Positions 1-6,243 of a stretch of 6,419 bases of DNA are shown piece after piece; position 1 is the first letter of the stretch, and each line of letters opens with the position of its first letter. This DNA is from an uncultured Hyphomicrobiales bacterium (lineage in GTDB: Bacteria > Pseudomonadota > Alphaproteobacteria > Rhizobiales > Beijerinckiaceae): positions 1-6,419 of the forward strand of contig CAIZGQ010000269.1 in the NCBI GenBank assembly GCA_903932565.1, given 5' to 3'. The translations under genes were made by a program, and so were the position numbers. The notes below the pieces were generated by a model. The model did no database searches. It saw only the letters and a program-made list of their open reading frames with translations, and was not told the DNA's origin.

Positions 1-87
1 CTGATTTTCGAAGAAATTTGAGAGGACTTTTGAACTCGGATTGTGAGGCTTAGTTTTTGTTCCGTTGGATAATACCAAGGGCATGAC

Positions 88-561
88 TCAAGATGGTTCT
101 AGATGAGATTCAATTTTCCAAAGCGCCTGATCAGAGGCACGGACCACTTCAGTTAAGACATCCGAAGTCACTGGATCGCCGTAAGAAGCTGACTCGTCAA
201 TCGATGTGCGTGCCTCGCCACCAAAGGCGGCTAGGGCACTGGCCAGTGCTGCGAGATGCGTTTTGCCCGGGTCTCGTGATGGTATATAGCGAGGCAGATG
301 GGTCCGTTTTATCGCAGTCTGAATGGTGCCTTCGGCAACGCCGCCCAGGGCGCTGGCTCGCTCTGCCAGCAAATCGCTCCATTCTTCGACCTCGTTGGCA
401 ATACTATCGAAGAGTTCATGCAGACCTATGAATTGCCCGCCGCGCACATTCCAATGTGCGTGCTTGACCTGCGCATGGAGGTCGATCGCGGCTGCTAAGT
501 GAGCGTTCAGAAGGGCTGCTGACTTGCTTCGGACATTTTCTGAGAGCGTATTTCTTGTCAT
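88..561 (-). CDS. dps: Dps-family DNA-binding ferritin-like protein
   Basis: This encodes a 157-residue Dps protein. Family members form dodecameric cytoplasmic cages that oxidise Fe(II) with peroxide, store the iron and often shield DNA in stress or stationary phase. The inter-subunit ferroxidase signature is intact: His36 in the HWNVRG block, His48 and Asp52 in LHELFD, and Asp63 and Glu67 in the D-x3-ER segment, at the usual Dps spacing. The C-terminal half (DPVTSDVLTEV, then ALWKIESHL) matches the last Dps helices, and the length is typical. The N-terminus (MTRNTLSENVRSKS) carries a few basic residues that could help DNA contact; this is inference. The ATG at 561 was chosen over one 96 bases upstream because Dps homology begins there, a GAGG ribosome site lies about 8 bases before it, and the longer version would overlap the upstream reductase. 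It lies 34 bases after that gene and appears to be last in the operon. The family call is very secure. Confidence 0.95.
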   Translation of the reverse strand: MTRNTLSENVRSKSAALLNAHLAAAIDLHAQVKHAHWNVRGGQFIGLHELFDSIANEVEEWSDLLAERASALGGVAEGTIQTAIKRTHLPRYIPSRDPGKTHLAALASALAAFGGEARTSIDESASYGDPVTSDVLTEVVRASDQALWKIESHLEPS

Positions 562-595
562 TTGAAGACCTCGATGGATCAGTAGTCGATAAGCT

Positions 596-1237
596 TCAAC
601 CCGGCTCGCGAATAAGCATCGCGCCAATCCGCGCGCCCAGTCCCTGGACATAGGCAAGATTGGTGACGAGCATTCCGAGAGGTTCTGTGAAGCGGGCTAA
701 TTTCAACGGACCAGCATCCACTGCATCGGCGTCTATATCCCCAACGAGTTTTATGATTGTTGCCCTTGCTGCGTTGTCATCACCGCAAACGAATACGCCT
801 GGCTTGTGACCGCCAATCAGCATTGATGGTGAATGTAGCAACTCTGCAAAAGGCGGCACTGCTTTAACGACCTGCGCGCGCGGCAAAATTTTGGCAATCT
901 CCTCGCCGGCTGAGGTGCTCGTGCCGATAATCAGTTCGTCCATCGTTGGTTTGAATGGGTTTGTCGTGTCCCAGACGACTTTTCCTGCGAGGGCATCGGC
1001 AAGCGGGCCCAGTGCCTCGACCGTCACGCCCCAGGGAGTCGCCACAATCACAACTTCGCCATGGAGCGCCGCTTCTTTTGGGGTGCCCGATTTGGCACCG
1101 CCACCAATCATGACTGCCGCTTCGGCTACCTTGTCTGCCGACCTGGCAAAGCTCACCAAGATGTCGTGACCTTTGGCTGCGAGATGCTTGCCGATCCCAG
1201 TACCAACGTTACCTGCGCCAATGATACCAATCTTCAT
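596..1237 (-). CDS. NADP oxidoreductase, coenzyme F420-dependent-like (PF03807 type), paralogue 2
   Basis: This encodes a 213-residue Rossmann protein of the NADPH:F420 reductase-like family, whose true members pass hydride between NADP(H) and F420. Many proteobacterial relatives lack F420 and have unknown partners. The dinucleotide motif GAGNVG is at residues 7-12. Arg32-Ser33 at the end of the second strand suggest NADP rather than NAD. Further family landmarks are the IVATPWG strand (64-70), DTTNPF (90-95), CGDDNAA (151-157) and GPLKLARFTEPL (177-188). At 124-130 the sequence is VKAVPPF, where the neighbouring paralogue has the more usual VKAFNT, so the substrate side of the pocket has diverged. 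The ATG is preceded by GGAG about 8 bases away and overlaps the upstream stop codon as ATGA, implying translational coupling. The protein is cytoplasmic with no signal peptide. The fold is confident; the reaction and the use of F420 are not. Confidence 0.88.
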   Translation of the reverse strand: MKIGIIGAGNVGTGIGKHLAAKGHDILVSFARSADKVAEAAVMIGGGAKSGTPKEAALHGEVVIVATPWGVTVEALGPLADALAGKVVWDTTNPFKPTMDELIIGTSTSAGEEIAKILPRAQVVKAVPPFAELLHSPSMLIGGHKPGVFVCGDDNAARATIIKLVGDIDADAVDAGPLKLARFTEPLGMLVTNLAYVQGLGARIGAMLIREPG

Positions 1238-1884
1238 GCTTTGTCTCCGTTTGTGTGCGGCAGGCGTAATGCTTTACGCACCTCAGCCGCGGTGAAGGAT
1301 TTTGCGTAGATCGGGCTATCCGCATCAAGAAACGCCGATTTGTCGAGACCGCCCACAATCACCGGCTCGAACCCAGCATCGCTCGCGAGGGCACTGATTG
1401 TTGTAAGCGCTGACGTGTCGTCGCCTGCGATCGGCATGGCGAGCAATTCGCGCGGTTGATAGGCCTTGTCGCGAAGGTCAACCCAATAGATCGTATTGAA
1501 TGCCTTGACGACATGTGAGTCTGGCAACAGGCTTGCCGTATATTTACCCGACCCGTATCCGGACTTTGCAACAGCCTCGACGATCGCACCATCTCGCTGG
1601 GCATAAGGGTTAGCGGCGTCTGCGACCACCTTACCACGTAGAATATCCTTCGCTTCGGTTGCAAAGTCTGGCCAAGCGCCGTAAGGCCCGGCAAAGACCA
1701 AAACTTCACCGAATTGTGCTGCGTCACGTGCCGAACTCACGCTTGCGCTCGCGCCGAGTTCCGTCAGAAGTGGTTTTACACGTGCAAGATCGCGCACGCC
1801 GAAGCGGACAAAATGCCCAGCCTCAATCCAATGCCGTCCCAGTGTTGCGCCGATATTGCCGGCGCCGATAATGCCTATGTTCAT
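1234..1884 (-). CDS. NADP oxidoreductase, coenzyme F420-dependent-like (PF03807 type), paralogue 1
   Basis: This encodes a 216-residue Rossmann protein in the same family as the gene immediately downstream. GAGNIG (residues 7-12) is the nucleotide-binding glycine loop, and Arg31-Asp32 follow strand two. VLVFAGPYGA (61-70), ADAANPY (88-94), VVKAFNT (125-131) and AGDD (153-156) match the usual NADPH:F420 reductase-like pattern, including the KAFNT segment that the paralogue has lost. The start at 1884 was preferred over an in-frame ATG at 1962 because the Rossmann strand begins at this methionine, GGAG lies about 7 bases upstream, and the longer version would run into the SnoaL-like gene. It begins 14 bases after that gene and ends in an ATGA overlap with paralogue 2. 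It probably reduces or oxidises a small carbonyl, quinone or flavin-type partner with NADP(H), or forms a heteromer with paralogue 2. Both ideas are inference. Confidence 0.88.
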   Translation of the reverse strand: MNIGIIGAGNIGATLGRHWIEAGHFVRFGVRDLARVKPLLTELGASASVSSARDAAQFGEVLVFAGPYGAWPDFATEAKDILRGKVVADAANPYAQRDGAIVEAVAKSGYGSGKYTASLLPDSHVVKAFNTIYWVDLRDKAYQPRELLAMPIAGDDTSALTTISALASDAGFEPVIVGGLDKSAFLDADSPIYAKSFTAAEVRKALRLPHTNGDKA

Positions 1885-1898
1885 GACATCTCTCCTCG

Positions 1899-2321
1899 TT
1901 ACCCAACAGACGGAATGATTCCCAGTGCAGTCAGGATTGTGAGTGCATCGAACTGCTCCCAATGCGCTGTAATTAAGCCGTCACTGATTTCATATGCAGT
2001 TATGCCGGTCACTGTGATGGACTTACCTGTTGGAGCAACTCCTAGGATCGGTCCAATATGAGTTGCATGCGAGCGCCAGATCGCCACGCGCATCGCGCCC
2101 TCTGAGACGATTCGTTCAACCTGGTAATCCTGGCGAAATGCTTGGTTCATCACAGAGACTGCTTTTATAAATCCAGCTTTGTCGGGCAAGGCGCCAAAGA
2201 TCGGTGCATGGTCGATGAAAGCAGCCGCAACGCGCTCCTCTACCAATGCAGCGGCAGCTGATGCATTATTCGCGTTGTAGAAGTCGGCGAAAAGACCTGG
2301 GGTATCAACGAAGCGGCTCAT
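1899..2321 (-). CDS. SnoaL-like / NTF2-fold small protein
   Basis: This encodes a 140-residue protein with the look of the SnoaL-like branch of the NTF2 fold, a cone-shaped alpha+beta barrel used by polyketide cyclases, ester-cyclase-like proteins, isomerases and many non-catalytic proteins. Recognisable segments are FIDHAPIFG (35-43), HIGPILGVAPTGK (88-100), which is the PTGK turn typical of the family, and GITAYEISDGLITAHWEQFD (106-125), the terminal strand pair with an acidic end. Asp37, His38 and Asp125 line positions often used as acid/base residues, but catalysis is not proven. The ATG overlaps the decarboxylase stop codon by four bases (ATGA) and is preceded by a purine-rich stretch containing GGGAG. 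This ties it to the UbiD reaction and suggests it acts on the decarboxylase substrate or product, for example by cyclisation, isomerisation or ring closure. That role is inference from context. Confidence 0.85.
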   Translation of the reverse strand: MSRFVDTPGLFADFYNANNASAAAALVEERVAAAFIDHAPIFGALPDKAGFIKAVSVMNQAFRQDYQVERIVSEGAMRVAIWRSHATHIGPILGVAPTGKSITVTGITAYEISDGLITAHWEQFDALTILTALGIIPSVG

Positions 2322-3832
2322 CCTCCGCTCCCTTGAACGCGGTCGGGTTCACCCTTGTACCCATATGCACTCCAGTCGCGCATAACCTGGTTTTGCAACT
2401 CCTGCGGATAGATAAAGCGAAATGAGGAACGCTTCGGGAGCTTGCCGTTCAAGTGTTCAGGATCGAGGCAGTTGTAGATGACTTTTGTCGTCCTCAGCGC
2501 GGCCTTCTCTGCGTTGTCAATATAGGCCACGAGTGGATTGGTGTTCTCGTCATTATAGACAAGTTCACCTTGGCTGCCTGGATGATTGCGCGTGGCAAAG
2601 GCCCAGACCACTTCACGTATATCGGTGATGTCAATATCGGCATTGACAACAATATATTTCGGCGTGCCCATTCCGGCTTTTTTATCGAACAGAATGTCGG
2701 CAATGCGTCTGCAAAGTTCACCAGAACGTAGACCGGTCTTTGTTCGCCAATCGTGTTCAATCGCGATCACAAACCAATGGTTTGCGCTCTCGAAGGGGGA
2801 CCAGGCGCTTGCAACCGGGAAGCCTGCGGCCTGCAGTTGATAGACGATCTCACCTGCATTCGGGATGCCCCAGGCGGTGTGGTTCTCTTCCGGTGGTTCT
2901 CCTGCAACTGAGATCGGTAGGATAGGATTGTTGCGGTGCGTAATCGCGGTCACATTGTAAACAGGCTTGGGACTCGGCGGGCCTTCCCAGAGGTAGCCCG
3001 CATATTCGCCCATCGGTCCCTCAGGCGACGTTTCTGTTCGCGAGAGATAACCCTCGACAATAATTTCAGAGGATGCCGGCACCATGACGTCAACCGTCTC
3101 AGCCTTTACGACCTCGATCGGCTCACCGGTAATGGCACCAGCATAGTCAACTTCGTTGACAAACTCGGGCAGGGGCATACCGCCCACGTATGGCAGTACC
3201 GGCTGACCCCCGAGGGCCAGTGCGAAAGGCATGTCCTTACCGATGTCAGACCAAGTCTTGCGGACCATGCCGACATGTTGGTTGGGCGCAACAATGCCAG
3301 CTAGCCTCTTGCCGTCGACAACCATAATTCGTGCGATCGACCAACTGCGCCAGGACTTGTCTGGTGTCTCGCAACAAATGATGCCAAACGTATTAAGATA
3401 GCGCCCGCCATCGCCGTCGTGTAGCAACGGGGCCGGCAGCTCAAGTATATTTACAGAGTCGCCGATATGGATATTCTCTTTGCAGGGACCCGTTTCGACC
3501 TGTCGTGGTGGGATCTGCGGACGCGCCCGCGCCGTGGCAAAAGCGTCCGCGATCTCGCGGCCTGTGGCAGATGCTGGCAAGCCGACAGCAAGAGCGATCC
3601 GCGCGAGCCACTGTCCGGGCTTCGATGAGACGCCACCTGGCGCGCCGAGTACGCGCATGCCAGGGCGCTCTGGGATGTTTTCGAATAAGGGTGCAGCTTG
3701 GCCCGTTTCACTTGCGCGCCGGGTGATTGCTCCAATTTCAAGATCAAGAGCAACGGCACGTTGAACCCGCTGGATTTCCCCAATCGCTTCGAGCGCATTC
3801 AAATAAGACCGAAGATCCTTATAGTGGGTCAT
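2318..3832 (-). CDS. UbiD-family prenylated-FMN-dependent decarboxylase
   Basis: This encodes a 504-residue cytoplasmic UbiD-family enzyme. The family reversibly decarboxylates aromatic, heteroaromatic or alpha,beta-unsaturated acids using prenylated FMN made by UbiX. The catalytic Arg-Glu-Glu set is visible: Arg168 in the SIAR segment and Glu271/Glu276 in EGPMGE, matching Arg173, Glu277 and Glu282 of fungal Fdc1 in spacing. His186 and Glu227 align with the Fdc1 metal ligands His191 and Glu233, while the third ligand position (Asn168 in Fdc1) appears to be Ser163. Other family marks are HDGDGGRYLNTFGI (138-151), GPPSPKPVYNVTAITHR (284-300) and PISVAGEPPEENH (306-318). Length is normal for the gallate/protocatechuate/ferulate decarboxylase group. 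The ATG at 3832 was chosen because the family N-terminus (MTHYKDLRSYL) starts there with GGAG 6 bases upstream; the in-frame ATG at 3913 would cover the operator-like palindrome. It is first in the left-hand operon. The substrate is unassigned; orthologues named AroY, LpdC or Fdc cannot be told apart by eye. Confidence 0.94.
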   Translation of the reverse strand: MTHYKDLRSYLNALEAIGEIQRVQRAVALDLEIGAITRRASETGQAAPLFENIPERPGMRVLGAPGGVSSKPGQWLARIALAVGLPASATGREIADAFATARARPQIPPRQVETGPCKENIHIGDSVNILELPAPLLHDGDGGRYLNTFGIICCETPDKSWRSWSIARIMVVDGKRLAGIVAPNQHVGMVRKTWSDIGKDMPFALALGGQPVLPYVGGMPLPEFVNEVDYAGAITGEPIEVVKAETVDVMVPASSEIIVEGYLSRTETSPEGPMGEYAGYLWEGPPSPKPVYNVTAITHRNNPILPISVAGEPPEENHTAWGIPNAGEIVYQLQAAGFPVASAWSPFESANHWFVIAIEHDWRTKTGLRSGELCRRIADILFDKKAGMGTPKYIVVNADIDITDIREVVWAFATRNHPGSQGELVYNDENTNPLVAYIDNAEKAALRTTKVIYNCLDPEHLNGKLPKRSSFRFIYPQELQNQVMRDWSAYGYKGEPDRVQGSGG

Positions 3833-4055
3833 GATAAACTCCGGAACATTGAGATAAATCGTGATCTGTTTGCTCGGTAAACAATCCCAAGCACTGACAG
3901 GCCGGGCGTACACTCGTTGCTGTCTTGCGGATTAAAAATGTCGAAGACACGGCCGGGAGCCTGGTTGGCCGTGTCTTCGACGCTCGCTGCAGTTTTGAAA
4001 ACGGCGGGAGGGGGACGTCGATTCCGCTCATTTGTGTCGCAGCAAGTAGGGTCAT
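3819..4055 (-). CDS. Doubtful 78-codon ORF coupled to the MFS gene
   Basis: This open frame starts with an ATG overlapping the MFS stop codon as ATGA, has GGAGG 6 bases upstream, and ends 14 bases inside the UbiD start, so its ends fit the gap very neatly. The product (MTLLAATQMSGIDVPLPPFS..., rich in Arg, Ser, Thr, Pro and Cys) resembles no family I know, has no signal peptide or membrane segment, and its composition looks like a non-coding frame. The intrinsic terminator lies inside it, so full-length message would need read-through. It may be a short leader-like peptide, the remnant of a coupled gene lost by deletion, or a chance frame. I lean towards chance or remnant. Confidence 0.2.
   Translation of the reverse strand: MTLLAATQMSGIDVPLPPFSKLQRASKTRPTRLPAVSSTFLIRKTATSVRPACQCLGLFTEQTDHDLSQCSGVYHDPL
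3839..3842 (-). promoter_or_regulatory. Ribosome binding site deciding the UbiD start
   Basis: GGAG lies 6 bases before the ATG at 3832 on the minus strand. It supports this start over the in-frame ATG at 3913, which would add 27 residues unlike the family. Confidence 0.7.
3853..3881 (-). promoter_or_regulatory. Weak candidate sigma-70-type promoter for the left-hand operon
   Basis: Reading the minus strand, TTTACC (3876-3881) and TTTATC (3853-3858) are 17 bases apart, matching 4/6 of the -35 and 3/6 of the -10 consensus. A promoter is expected here because a terminator ends the upstream unit and the UbiD gene starts about 20 bases further on. The match is poor, the resulting leader would be very short, and the true promoter could instead lie further upstream or need an activator. 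Confidence 0.25.
3867..3883. promoter_or_regulatory. 17-bp imperfect palindrome, candidate operator
   Basis: On the plus strand TGTTTGC, TCG, GTAAACA forms two 7-base half-sites with 6 of 7 complementary positions around a 3-base centre. It lies in the only non-coding gap between the two transcription units, upstream of the UbiD ribosome site and overlapping the best -35 candidate. A dimeric repressor or activator of the decarboxylase operon could bind here. No regulator gene is in the window, so the family that would bind is unknown. Confidence 0.4.
3934..3981 (-). terminator. Intrinsic terminator after the MFS gene
   Basis: The arms GTCGAAGACACGGCC (3940-3954) and GGCCGTGTCTTCGAC (3967-3981) are a perfect 15-bp inverted repeat with a 12-base loop. 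In the minus-strand transcript the stem is followed by A then five U residues (3934-3938). On the plus strand no T tract follows, so the signal is directional. It lies 70 bases downstream of the MFS stop codon and separates the lactonase/MFS unit from the UbiD unit. Confidence 0.88.
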
Positions 4056-5344
4056 GACTGCCCTCCTGATTGGAGGGCGCCGAATTGTGATGTGACAATT
4101 GGCAAATATCGACCGCCAATTGCAGCAAGAGCAAAGCCGATGGCGGCCAGTATCAGAGCGATATCAATTGAAAGTGCTTCTGATATTGCCCCCCATAAAA
4201 GGCTCCCGATTGCCATACAGCCGAACGTTGCCGCCATGTAGATCGAGAGGCCGCGTCCTCGGATATTGTCTGGCAGTAGCAATTGCGCCGTTGCATTGAA
4301 GGTCGCCAATTGAATCAACGTCGTGCCACCAGCAAGGGCAAGCGCGAAACTCGCCATCGTCGGCTCATGCGCGAGAGCAAGTAATGTAAGAGCGATTGCA
4401 CCAGTCGCGGAACAGGCAATTAAAAGACTATCATCTGCGACGCCGCGCTTCTTGGCTGTTGATAGTACGACGGCTCCGATCAGCGACCCAATACCGATTG
4501 CCGAAAGCAACACGCCATAAATGACAGGGTCTTTCCCAAGTGCGTCGTGGGCAATGGCTGGCGTCAGAGCAAGATAACACGCTGCACAAATATAAAGTGC
4601 CGCTGCGCGCGCCAGCAGACGCCGAAAGGGAGGGCTTTGTACAACGTAGACGAACCCTTGATGGAGTTCCGCTTGAAATGAAAACCGCCGTTGCAGCCGA
4701 TTGGGACAGACATCACGTGGCAGTGCCAAAAGTGCGCCAATTGTGATGAGATCGGCAACGGCATTAAAGACATAAGCCATCGATGCACCAGCAGTTGCAA
4801 GTAACACGCCGCCGATGCTTGGCCCAATGACACGGGCGATATTGAAGCTCACGCTGCTCAGCGCCACTGCTGGCCGGATATCTTCGACCGGGACGAGAGA
4901 GGGGACGATGGACTGGAAGGCTGGTGCCGAAAGGGCTGCCGCACATCCAGCAAAGAATGCAATGCTAATGATCATGCCAACGTCGAGCATTTGAAAATAG
5001 CTCAACGCCGCGAGCGTCGCTCCCGCAATGGCGAGTGCCAGCTGACACAAAATCAAGATGCGGCGACGGTCATAATGATCAGCAAGAACGCCAGCTGGTA
5101 GTGCCAACAGAAATGTTGGCAAAGCAGTTGCCGCCTGCACAAGTGCAACACTTGCAGATCCATGCGCGCTGCTCGCGACCGTCCAGGCTGATGTCGTGTC
5201 GCGCATCCAAACCCCAATACTACTGACCAGGGTTGCGCCTGCAATCAGAGCAAAGCTTGGATAGTTCAGCGGATGGAGAAGCCCTGGGACTACTGTCTCT
5301 GCGGGGGACGACGCATTCGACACGATAGTTGGCTGATCGGTCAT
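4052..5344 (-). CDS. MFS transporter, EntS / MFS_3-like exporter
   Basis: This encodes a 430-residue inner-membrane carrier of the major facilitator superfamily, probably a proton-driven exporter with about 12 transmembrane helices. The first hydrophobic segment is near 30-46 and the last near 393-412. The loop between helices 2 and 3 has motif A as GVLADHYDRRR (85-95). The run PTFLLALPAGVLAD (76-89) and the block AFQSIVPSLVPVEDIRPAVAL with NIARVIGPSIGGVLLA (142-183) are typical of the enterobactin-exporter-like MFS_3 group. The ATG at 5344 shares its A with the TGA stop of the lactonase gene and has a GGGAGGGG ribosome site three bases upstream; an in-frame ATG at 5464 lies inside that gene and adds a non-hydrophobic leader. 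As the last recognisable gene in its unit it may export an end product or toxic intermediate of the pathway. Import cannot be excluded, and the substrate is unknown. Confidence 0.92.
   Translation of the reverse strand: MTDQPTIVSNASSPAETVVPGLLHPLNYPSFALIAGATLVSSIGVWMRDTTSAWTVASSAHGSASVALVQAATALPTFLLALPAGVLADHYDRRRILILCQLALAIAGATLAALSYFQMLDVGMIISIAFFAGCAAALSAPAFQSIVPSLVPVEDIRPAVALSSVSFNIARVIGPSIGGVLLATAGASMAYVFNAVADLITIGALLALPRDVCPNRLQRRFSFQAELHQGFVYVVQSPPFRRLLARAAALYICAACYLALTPAIAHDALGKDPVIYGVLLSAIGIGSLIGAVVLSTAKKRGVADDSLLIACSATGAIALTLLALAHEPTMASFALALAGGTTLIQLATFNATAQLLLPDNIRGRGLSIYMAATFGCMAIGSLLWGAISEALSIDIALILAAIGFALAAIGGRYLPIVTSQFGALQSGGQS
4060..4078 (-). promoter_or_regulatory. Hairpin at the end of the MFS gene that masks a ribosome site
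   Basis: In the minus-strand transcript GCCCTCC, AATCA, GGAGGGC forms a 7-bp, GC-rich perfect stem with a 5-base loop. The 3' arm contains GGAGG, located 6 bases before an ATGA that overlaps the MFS stop. A ribosome finishing the MFS gene would melt the stem and expose that site, the usual arrangement for translational coupling. No U tract follows, so it is not a terminator. The stem is seen directly; a regulatory role is inference and depends on the doubtful downstream ORF. Confidence 0.4.
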
Positions 5345-6243
5345 CAGCCCCTCCCAAGAAGCGCATGGCCAGATCGGCTGACATCTATCCGGAGCAACTT
5401 GGCGACTTCCATCTGGTCCTCGGGTAACGTCCAAGTCCCACCGGTCGTTGTTACATAGACACAAGTCTGATCAGCCTCGGTGCGGCCAAACGCGACGGCA
5501 GTCGATCCGGTCATTCCATGTTGGGCACGGGCTAATGTCGTGCGTGTCCCGTCAGGATCGAGCCGAAGCAATGAATGGGCAGGGTGTGTCGCGATATAGA
5601 GCGCCCCTCGATCGTCGAACGCAAAATCATCGGCGCGCAGCTGATCGGCAATGATCTCCGGAGTGCCAGCCTTGCCTGTCGTGATCGGCACGCGGACAAT
5701 GCGATCTTCGCCTGTGATAGAAATCGTGGCTGCGCCATTAAAAATTTTGATTCCATTGGCGCCAGGACCCGAAGCACTATCCCTGGTGCCAAGTATTGGG
5801 TCGGTCAGCCAATGTTCGACTGCGCCACTGAGGGGATCGATCGCATATATAGTCGCGCCAAGTGACTCTGCGATGAGCATGCGGTCGCCCAGCGGTGTCA
5901 TTCCATTCAGGAACGCTGCATCCGCGATCTCGGCGAGAAGGCAAACATCGCCATTTTTATCAACGCGCCAAACGACGCCGGGCGCTAATCCGGGTGTGCC
6001 ACCACTCACGATGAGCGCGCCATCGGCAGCGAAAGCCAACCCGGTTGAAGGCCGATCAAATTTGGCAAATGGGCTTTTGGTGCCAGTCATCGGATCAACG
6101 CACACTACGGCTTGATCAGTGTGAAGGCTGACATAAATTAGACCTTTTGCATCAACCGCAACGCTTTCCGCAAAGCTTCCTTTGGGCCACGTTGCGACGA
6201 CCTCAACGGTTCGAAAGGCGTCCGTTCCACCATCATGGTTCAT
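5344..6243 (-). CDS. SMP-30 / gluconolactonase-family hydrolase
   Basis: This encodes a 299-residue six-bladed beta-propeller of the SMP-30/gluconolactonase/LRE group, metal-dependent enzymes that open lactone rings. The expected metal ligands are present with near-family spacing: Glu26 in FAESVAVD, Asn113 in FLNGM, Asn163 in GANGIKIF and Asp206 in ADDFAFD, comparable to Glu18, Asn103, Asn154 and Asp204 of human SMP-30. Repeated blade motifs such as D-x-x-G-x-(I/L)-Y-(V/I) recur at 31-38 and 210-217. There is no signal peptide, so it is probably cytoplasmic. The ATG at 6243 overlaps the upstream stop codon by four bases (ATGA); the ribosome site is weak, which fits coupled translation. An in-frame ATG at 6288 lies within the upstream gene, lacks a ribosome site and is less likely. 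It overlaps the MFS gene by one base. Hydrolysis of a sugar- or aromatic-derived lactone is the best guess; the actual substrate is not visible. Confidence 0.88.
   Translation of the reverse strand: MNHDGGTDAFRTVEVVATWPKGSFAESVAVDAKGLIYVSLHTDQAVVCVDPMTGTKSPFAKFDRPSTGLAFAADGALIVSGGTPGLAPGVVWRVDKNGDVCLLAEIADAAFLNGMTPLGDRMLIAESLGATIYAIDPLSGAVEHWLTDPILGTRDSASGPGANGIKIFNGAATISITGEDRIVRVPITTGKAGTPEIIADQLRADDFAFDDRGALYIATHPAHSLLRLDPDGTRTTLARAQHGMTGSTAVAFGRTEADQTCVYVTTTGGTWTLPEDQMEVAKLLRIDVSRSGHALLGRG

Noticed and set aside
3..53. Plus-strand frame entering from the left edge and ending in TAG (17 codons), possible end of a convergent gene
   Set aside because: It is too short to judge and shows no motif; chance is as likely.
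62..81. Imperfect inverted repeat CCGTTGG / CCAAGGG after the Dps gene, considered as a terminator
   Set aside because: The stem has an internal mismatch, and in the minus-strand transcript it is followed by an A-rich rather than U-rich stretch.
1..84. Minus-strand frame open from an ATG at 84 to the left edge (28 codons), 3 bases after the Dps stop
   Set aside because: It has no clear ribosome site, no recognisable sequence (MPLVLSNGTKTKPHN...) and is cut by the window edge. It cannot be supported as a gene.
93..431. 112-codon open frame on the plus strand
   Set aside because: It is antisense to the Dps gene, and its Arg- and Trp-rich product matches no family.
3829..4134. 101-codon open frame on the minus strand overlapping the end of the MFS gene
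   Set aside because: It starts inside the MFS gene in another frame, has no coupling to a stop codon, and runs through the terminator. The composition is not protein-like.
5651..6115. 154-codon open frame on the plus strand
   Set aside because: It lies entirely antisense to the SMP-30-type gene, whose metal ligands and operon coupling are clear, and its product has a low-complexity composition (Ala, Pro, Ser, Ile) without a recognisable motif.
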